NCBI RefSeq assembly: GCF_900107415.1
Contig: NZ_FNPX01000009.1
Span: 1-64,000, forward strand
DNA: 64,000 nt
Reading direction: 5' to 3'
DNA from: Jannaschia faecimaris
GTDB taxonomy: Bacteria; Pseudomonadota; Alphaproteobacteria; Rhodobacterales; Rhodobacteraceae
Shown here: piece after piece, positions 57,530 through 64,000 of the stretch
How the letters are laid out: each line of letters opens with the position of its first letter
How positions within the stretch are numbered: position 1 is the stretch's first letter
The notes under the pieces: generated by a model
Told to the model about the DNA's origin: nothing
The model's input: only the letters and a program-made list of their open reading frames with translations
Databases searched by the model: none
Position numbers and translations under genes: made by a program

Positions 57530-58843
57530 ATGAAATCATTTGCTGGCATCCTGGTATGCGCGACACTCGTGCTGGGCGGTTGCGGAGATGAGGAAGTCTT
57601 TTTGCCGGGCGAACGTCTTCCGGTGCGCGACAGCGGTGGCGTGGGCGTGATTGCCGACGCGACGCCCCCGGTCGAGGCCCCGGCATTCTCCTTGCCTGCC
57701 GCACGCCGTCTGGCGGACTGGCCGATGCGGGTCGGAAATATCACGAATGACCCGGATCATGCGACCCTGTCTTCAGCTCCGACACTTTTGTGGTCGGCTG
57801 ATATCGGTGCGGGCGACTCACGTCGCCAGCGCATCACGGCGGATCCTGTTTCAGACGGCAATCGGCTGTACACACTCGATGCGCAATCGGGTGTTACCGC
57901 GACTGGTCTGAATGGTGCAACGCTCTGGTCGCGCAGCCTCGTCCCCGGTTCCGAGCGGGCGAGCGATGCCTCGGGCGGGGGCCTCTCCGTCAGTGGCGGC
58001 ACGGTCTTCGCGACCACGGGCTACGGTGAATTGCACGCGTTGGACGCGGCGACAGGGGCCGAACGCTGGGTACAGCGGCTGGATGCCCCGATCACCACGC
58101 CCAAAGTCGATGGCGGCCTGGTTTACCTGGTAAGCCGTGACAACCGCGCCTGGGCCATCAATGCCGAAAATGGGCGGATCCAGTGGGACATTCCCGCAAC
58201 CGCATCCGGCAGTGTGATGGCCACCGCGCCGTCGCCTGCCATCACGGAGCGCGCGGTCCTGTTTCCCTTCGCCTCCAGCGAAATCCTCGCGGTGCTGCGC
58301 CAGTCGGGCATTCGTGTCTGGGGCAGCTCGGTTTCGGGCAAGCGGCGCGGCGTGGCATACAACGACGTCGGCGACATCACGGGCGACCCGGTCGTGACGG
58401 GCGGCACGGTCTACGCAGGCACGTCCGCCGGGCGGATCGTCGCGATGTCGTCATCCTCCGGTGATCGGATCTGGACTGCGGACGAGGGGGCGGTATCGCC
58501 CCTGGCGGTTGCGGGCGGATCGGTCTTTGCCGTGTCCGACAGGGCGCAGCTGTTGCGGCTGGACGCGGCGACGGGCGACGTGCTCTGGCGGTCCGATCTG
58601 CCATTCTATCGCAATCAGCGACTTAAGCGGCGGCAGGGCGTCTATGCGCATTACGGCCCCATTCTGGCGGGTGGACGACTCTGGGTCGGATCGTCAGATG
58701 GGGTGTTGCGCGGGTTTGACCCGCAGAATGGCGCGCTGACGGCCAGCGTCGACATTCCCGGCGGGGCGGCATCGCGGCCCATCGCCTTTGGCGATGTGCT
58801 TTACGTGGTCAGCCGCAAGGGCACGCTGCACGCCTTCCGCTAG
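57530..58843 (+). CDS. bamB: outer-membrane assembly lipoprotein BamB (beta-propeller)
   Basis: 437-residue lipoprotein of the BAM complex, which inserts beta-barrel proteins into the outer membrane. The signal [18 protein letters not shown] ends in the lipobox LGGC with Cys 18 lipidated. PQQ-like beta-propeller blades are visible as repeated blocks such as [25 protein letters not shown] and [23 protein letters not shown], then [15 protein letters not shown] and [22 protein letters not shown] 57530 follows GGGGGCAGGATC; an earlier in-frame ATG at 57455 lies inside the yfgM-like gene and is rejected. Standing between yfgM and der matches the conserved order. Confidence 0.93.
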   Translation: MKSFAGILVCATLVLGGCGDEEVFLPGERLPVRDSGGVGVIADATPPVEAPAFSLPAARRLADWPMRVGNITNDPDHATLSSAPTLLWSADIGAGDSRRQRITADPVSDGNRLYTLDAQSGVTATGLNGATLWSRSLVPGSERASDASGGGLSVSGGTVFATTGYGELHALDAATGAERWVQRLDAPITTPKVDGGLVYLVSRDNRAWAINAENGRIQWDIPATASGSVMATAPSPAITERAVLFPFASSEILAVLRQSGIRVWGSSVSGKRRGVAYNDVGDITGDPVVTGGTVYAGTSAGRIVAMSSSSGDRIWTADEGAVSPLAVAGGSVFAVSDRAQLLRLDAATGDVLWRSDLPFYRNQRLKRRQGVYAHYGPILAGGRLWVGSSDGVLRGFDPQNGALTASVDIPGGAASRPIAFGDVLYVVSRKGTLHAFR

Positions 58844-58913
58844 ACGGGCGCGATGCCTCTGGCCATGGGGCGCGGGTTGCGTTAGGCGCGCGTCTTACAC
58901 TTCGGAGAGCGCG

Positions 58914-60368
58914 ATGTTTACCCTCGCCATCGTCGGGCGGCCCAATGTGGGCAAGTCCACCCTGTTCAACCGTTTGGTCGGCAAGAAGCTCGCGCTGGTC
59001 GATGACCAGCCGGGCGTCACGCGTGACTTGCGCGAAGGGGCCGCCCGCCTGGGTGACCTGAAATTTACCGTGATCGACACCGCCGGTCTGGAAGACGCCA
59101 CGGACGACAGCCTTCAGGGCCGGATGCGTCGCTTGACCGAGCGGGCCGTGGACATGGCCGATGCCGCATTGTTCGTCATTGACGCGCGCGTCGGTGTAAC
59201 CCCGGTCGACCAGATTTTCGCGGACATTCTTCGCCGCAAGGGGCACCCGGTTCTGCTGGCCGCCAACAAGGCCGAGGGGCGTTTGGGCGAAGCGGGCATG
59301 TTCGAGGCGTTCTCGCTGGGTCTGGGCGAGGTCATCGGTCTTTCGGCTGAGCATGGGGAAGGCATGGCGGACCTGGCCGCCGCCTTGCGCCCCCTGATCG
59401 ACGCCAAACCGGCAGACATCGAGGAAGAGGCCGACACGGATATCGAAATCGAAGAGGGCGACATGGAGGAGGAGGCCGATTGGGCCCCCACCACCAAACG
59501 CCCGCTGAAGATCGCGGTCGTAGGGCGTCCGAACGCCGGAAAGTCCACCTTGATCAATCAGATCATCGGACAGGAACGCCTGTTGACCGGACCCGAGGCA
59601 GGGATCACGCGCGATTCCATATCGGTCAACTTCGACTGGGATGGGGTGCCGACGCGTCTGTTTGACACGGCCGGGATGCGCAAGCGCGCCAAGGTGGTCG
59701 AGAAGCTTGAGAAGCTGTCGGTGTCCGACGGCTTGCGCGCCGTTAAATTTGCGGAGGTGGTCGTCGTCCTGCTGGACGCGGATATCCCGTTCGAGGCGCA
59801 GGACCTGCGGATTGCAGACCTGGCCGAGCGCGAAGGCCGGGCGGTCGTCATCGCTGTTAACAAGTGGGATCTTGAGGAAAACCGACAGGAGAAGCTGGCC
59901 GAACTCAAGGAAGCCTTTGAACGCCTGTTGCCGCAGCTGCGTGGCGCGCCCCTGATCACTGTGTCGGCCAAGACGGGGCGCGGCATGGACCGGTTGCAAG
60001 AGGCAATCCTGCGCGCACATGCCACCTGGAACCGCCGGGTGCCCACCGCTGCGTTGAACCGCTGGCTGGCGGGCATGTTGGAGCAGCATCCGCCCCCCGC
60101 ACCGCAGGGCAAACGCATCCGCCTGCGCTATGCCACGCAGGTCAAGACGCGGCCGCCGGGGTTCGTGGTCATGTGTTCGCATCCCGAGCTTATGCCGGAC
60201 AGTTATTCCCGCTATCTGGTCAATGGGTTGCGCGTGGACTTCGACATGCCCGGCACACCCATCCGGTTGCATATGCGTGGGCAGGGCGACTCGAATCCGT
60301 ACAAGGGGAAAAAGCGCGCGGAACCGTCCCGGCTTCGCAAGCACACCCTGGGGCGGCGCAAGGACTGA
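58914..60368 (+). CDS. der: GTPase Der (EngA)
   Basis: 484-residue protein with two tandem GTPase domains and a KH-like C-terminal domain, needed for 50S ribosome assembly. G domain 1 has [12 protein letters not shown] (8-19), DTAGLED and NKAEG. G domain 2 has [21 protein letters not shown] near 208, [11 protein letters not shown] near 255, and NKWDLEE near 318. Between them lies an acidic linker ([22 protein letters not shown]). The KH-like end has [32 protein letters not shown] 58914 is chosen because GGAGA-type sequence precedes it; an open frame upstream overlaps bamB and is not real. Confidence 0.96.
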   Translation: MFTLAIVGRPNVGKSTLFNRLVGKKLALVDDQPGVTRDLREGAARLGDLKFTVIDTAGLEDATDDSLQGRMRRLTERAVDMADAALFVIDARVGVTPVDQIFADILRRKGHPVLLAANKAEGRLGEAGMFEAFSLGLGEVIGLSAEHGEGMADLAAALRPLIDAKPADIEEEADTDIEIEEGDMEEEADWAPTTKRPLKIAVVGRPNAGKSTLINQIIGQERLLTGPEAGITRDSISVNFDWDGVPTRLFDTAGMRKRAKVVEKLEKLSVSDGLRAVKFAEVVVVLLDADIPFEAQDLRIADLAEREGRAVVIAVNKWDLEENRQEKLAELKEAFERLLPQLRGAPLITVSAKTGRGMDRLQEAILRAHATWNRRVPTAALNRWLAGMLEQHPPPAPQGKRIRLRYATQVKTRPPGFVVMCSHPELMPDSYSRYLVNGLRVDFDMPGTPIRLHMRGQGDSNPYKGKKRAEPSRLRKHTLGRRKD

Positions 60369-60464
60369 TCTGCCGGGGGGCGTCGCGGTCCCTTGGCACC
60401 TGGCACAACGGTTCGGTGCGATGGGTTCTAAACGCTAACGACACCACCGGAAATCAGGCACTTG

Positions 60465-60510
60465 GATCCAAAACAAAGGCGCGCGCCCCGGTCCGGGGCG
60501 CGCGCCTGTT
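60465..60510. terminator. bidirectional terminator between der and grxD
   Basis: AGGCGCGCGCCCC and GGGGCGCGCGCCT arms, about 14 bp, around GGTCC. On the minus strand a TTTGTTTT run follows, serving grxD; on the plus strand TGTTTC follows, serving der. Confidence 0.85.
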
Positions 60511-60529
60511 TCAAGCCTTGTGATGCGCT

Positions 60530-60892
60530 TCAGGCGTTTGCTTCGCGGATCTTCTCCGCGGCGTCTTTGTCGAAGCCGACACCTTTCTGCTCCAGCATCG
60601 TGTCCAGTTCGCCCGACAGCGTCATCTCGGTGATGATGTCGCAGCCGCCGACGAACTCGCCCTTCACGTAAAGCTGGGGGATCGTCGGCCAGTCGGAATA
60701 CTCCTTGATGCCCTGGCGGATGCCGTCATCGGCCAGAACGTTCACGTCCGCAAATTCCACGCCCATGTAGTTCAGCACACCGGCGACTTTGCTGGAAAAT
60801 CCGCACTGGGGCATGGACTTCGTGCCCTTCATGAACAGGACAACGTCCTGCGATTTCACTATTTCGTCGATCTGGGTCTTGGCGTCGGCCAT
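60530..60892 (-). CDS. grxD: monothiol glutaredoxin Grx4 type
   Basis: 120-residue monothiol glutaredoxin with the CGFS active site at C30-G-F-S33 in [17 protein letters not shown]. It binds a [2Fe-2S] cluster with glutathione and transfers it, often with BolA as partner. [23 protein letters not shown] is the glutathione-binding region. It ends AEKIREANA. The start at 60892 (MADAKTQ) is chosen because AGGAG lies about eight bases upstream; an in-frame GTG three codons earlier would overlap that site. BolA is encoded two genes upstream on the same strand, supporting a functional BolA-Grx pair. Confidence 0.95.
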   Translation of the reverse strand: MADAKTQIDEIVKSQDVVLFMKGTKSMPQCGFSSKVAGVLNYMGVEFADVNVLADDGIRQGIKEYSDWPTIPQLYVKGEFVGGCDIITEMTLSGELDTMLEQKGVGFDKDAAEKIREANA

Positions 60893-60897
60893 AAGGG

Positions 60898-61164
60898 TCA
60901 CTCCTTGTGTTTGCCTGCGCGCTTCGGAACGAAGGCGCGGGCATATTCCTGTGGGTCCTGCGGTACGCGGGTGGTCAGCTGATTGCCGCCCCCCACGCCC
61001 GAGGAATAGTCGCTTTGAATCTCGGTATATCCTGTCCCGGGCGCAATGCCACGGGGTGTCCCGCGATCGTCGCGCCGCGCTTCCGTCCGCATGATCCAGA
61101 TGGCTCGGGCCACAAGGATCAACACAATGAATCCGCCTATATATGCGCTCAGCGAGGTGAACAT
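60898..61164 (-). CDS. small membrane protein between bolA and grxD
   Basis: 88-residue protein with one membrane segment at residues 5-25 ([21 protein letters not shown]). A hydrophilic tail of about 60 residues is rich in Arg, Gly and Thr: [24 protein letters not shown], then [22 protein letters not shown] know no characterised function. It is four bases downstream of bolA and five upstream of grxD, and this placement suggests an iron-sulfur or redox link. Start 61164 ([11 protein letters not shown]) is chosen because upstream in-frame sequence lies inside bolA. Confidence 0.75.
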   Translation of the reverse strand: MFTSLSAYIGGFIVLILVARAIWIMRTEARRDDRGTPRGIAPGTGYTEIQSDYSSGVGGGNQLTTRVPQDPQEYARAFVPKRAGKHKE

Positions 61165-61168
61165 GGCG

Positions 61169-61411
61169 TCAGGCGGGCGCGCGAGTCGTGAGCGCCAGAG
61201 CGTGCACCTGATCGGCATTGTTGCCAATACGGCCCTTGAGGGCGGTATTGACCGCCCGCTGCTGCGCCACGCGGGATTGCCCGGTGAAGGCGGCATCGAC
61301 GACTTCGGCGGCGTAATGATTTCCGTCGCCTGCAAGGTCGGTGATGGTGATCTTGGCGTCCGGGAACGTTTCCCGGATCAGGGCCTCGATTTCGTGGGCT
61401 TGCATGGCCAT
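61169..61411 (-). CDS. bolA: BolA family protein
   Basis: 80-residue BolA/IbaG-type protein that binds a [2Fe-2S] cluster together with monothiol glutaredoxin and takes part in iron homeostasis. The core is HEIEALIRETFPDAKITITDLAGDGNHYAAEVVDAAFTGQSRVAQQRAVNTAL, with the cluster-binding His in GNHY. The C-terminal His of ADQVHALALTTR is also conserved. The start could be 61411 (MAMQAHEIE) or the Met at 61405; 61411 is preferred since GAAGGAG lies eight bases before it. First gene of the bolA - small membrane protein - grxD unit. The 179-base interval to purL holds its promoter and no recognisable gene. Confidence 0.92.
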   Translation of the reverse strand: MAMQAHEIEALIRETFPDAKITITDLAGDGNHYAAEVVDAAFTGQSRVAQQRAVNTALKGRIGNNADQVHALALTTRAPA

Positions 61412-61590
61412 CGGCACACTCCTTCGTCGTACCCTCTAGCTAGGGGGCGGGACGGCGCAGGGCAAGGCGAAGTGGCCTGATCAGCGACCGGAAACTTGCT
61501 GCGGAAATGCTTGGCAAAGCAAAGTCCGGGCCGGCAACCGGGGGCAACCAGATATTGCGCGACAAGAAGCCGTTGCAGAGCCTGTGAAGA

Positions 61591-63750
<2,160 letters not shown>

Positions 63751-63860
63751 TGCGCTCTCCGGGACGTGTCTCGCAGGCGTCATACGGCACCGACAGGGCA
63801 GGGTGAAGGGGCAGCGGCACCTAAGGTGCAGGTACGCAGGCAAGAGGAGGTGCCCGAGCT

Positions 63861-64000
63861 TCAGATCGAAGTCAGCGCCTTTTCAAGGTCGCCATAGCCG
63901 GTGGGCCGATGCTCGAACTTCAGCCCAAGCGCATCGGCCGCTGCGCGCGCCTTGGTCATCAGCGCGGCGTCCTCGGTCTGCGACAGGTAAACCAGCTTGG
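63861..64000 (-). CDS. C-terminal fragment of a DUF1638 family protein
   Basis: Only the last 45 codons are in the window; the gene continues off the right edge. The reading is [25 protein letters not shown] then [20 protein letters not shown]. Its pattern KLVYLxQTxDxxLxxKAxxAAxxLGLxFExRxTGYGDL fits the C-terminus of DUF1638 proteins, a family linked by some gene neighbourhoods to methyltransferase systems. It runs on the same strand as purL, with a 110-base gap that contains no recognised terminator. Assignment from a short fragment is tentative. Confidence 0.6.
   Translation of the reverse strand, partial: KLVYLSQTEDAALMTKARAAADALGLKFEHRPTGYGDLEKALTSI

Overview
The window reads as a chromosomal segment of a high-GC alphaproteobacterium, most likely a marine member of the Rhodobacteraceae (Roseobacter group). 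The basis is the set of gene neighbourhoods: form II carbon-monoxide-dehydrogenase-like genes with coxD/coxE, a cys operon (cysG, DUF2849, cysI, cysH, DUF934) divergent from an Lrp-type regulator, cdd-deoA-deoB-add-upp, yfgM-bamB-der, and purL-bolA-grxD. Codons are strongly G/C at the third position almost everywhere. No rRNA, tRNA, insertion sequence, prophage or CRISPR array was found.

Layout. 1-11.4 kb: the 5' end of a glutaryl-CoA dehydrogenase gene, then a molybdenum hydroxylase region (coxD, an AT-richer membrane ORF, coxE, a DUF1203 gene, a repeat-rich OmpA-family gene, xdhC-like, a MoCF-domain gene, coxS, coxL, coxM). CoxL carries AYRGAGR, the form II signature, so real CO oxidation is uncertain. 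11.5-15.2 kb: universal stress protein, infC with a non-canonical ATC start, an Ala/Glu-rich membrane protein, an RraA-family protein and ferredoxin-NADP reductase. 15.3-20.7 kb: assimilatory sulfate reduction and siroheme synthesis under a divergent Lrp-type regulator, with a small translationally coupled ORF. 20.8-25.6 kb: a GntR/OsmC divergent pair, a SixA-like phosphatase, moaA (pterin for the molybdenum enzyme), a lipoprotein and an acyl-CoA synthetase. 25.9-35.2 kb: M20 amidohydrolases, a DUF2848 gene and a complete Dpp-type peptide ABC transporter, a plausible peptide or N-acyl amino acid utilisation unit.

35.2-36.9 kb: a coupled minus-strand operon of a TIGR01244 sulfurtransferase-like gene followed by three genes for a cobalt-type nitrile hydratase-fold enzyme whose beta subunit is split in two. 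This is the gene order and split of thiocyanate hydrolase (scnB-scnA-scnC). 37.2-43.6 kb: propionyl-CoA synthetase coupled to a soluble hybrid histidine kinase, an alpha/beta hydrolase-OsmC fusion, and glutamyl-tRNA synthetase. 43.8-50.6 kb: an exported metallo-beta-lactamase-fold protein, the nucleoside salvage operon, and an exported protein with an internal duplication. 50.7-56.6 kb: a TfoX-like protein, a 516-bp gene-poor stretch, and an RND pump with its adaptor. 56.8-64 kb: yfgM-like, bamB, der, grxD, a small membrane protein, bolA, purL and the 3' end of a probable DUF1638 gene.

The most notable non-coding signals are as follows. (i) A pair of tandem hairpins on the minus strand at 51255-51352 each exposes a CCTCCTCCC loop, resembling the CcsR/'cuckoo' anti-Shine-Dalgarno-like sRNAs of alphaproteobacteria. 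(ii) A dispersed element of about 50 bp occurs five times, every time just 3' of a gene stop and in that gene's orientation. It has a G4-5/C4-5 hairpin, a GGRRTATTT block and a purine-rich AAGARGAAG-like tail. All functional statements come from reading the sequence and family knowledge; no database search was run.
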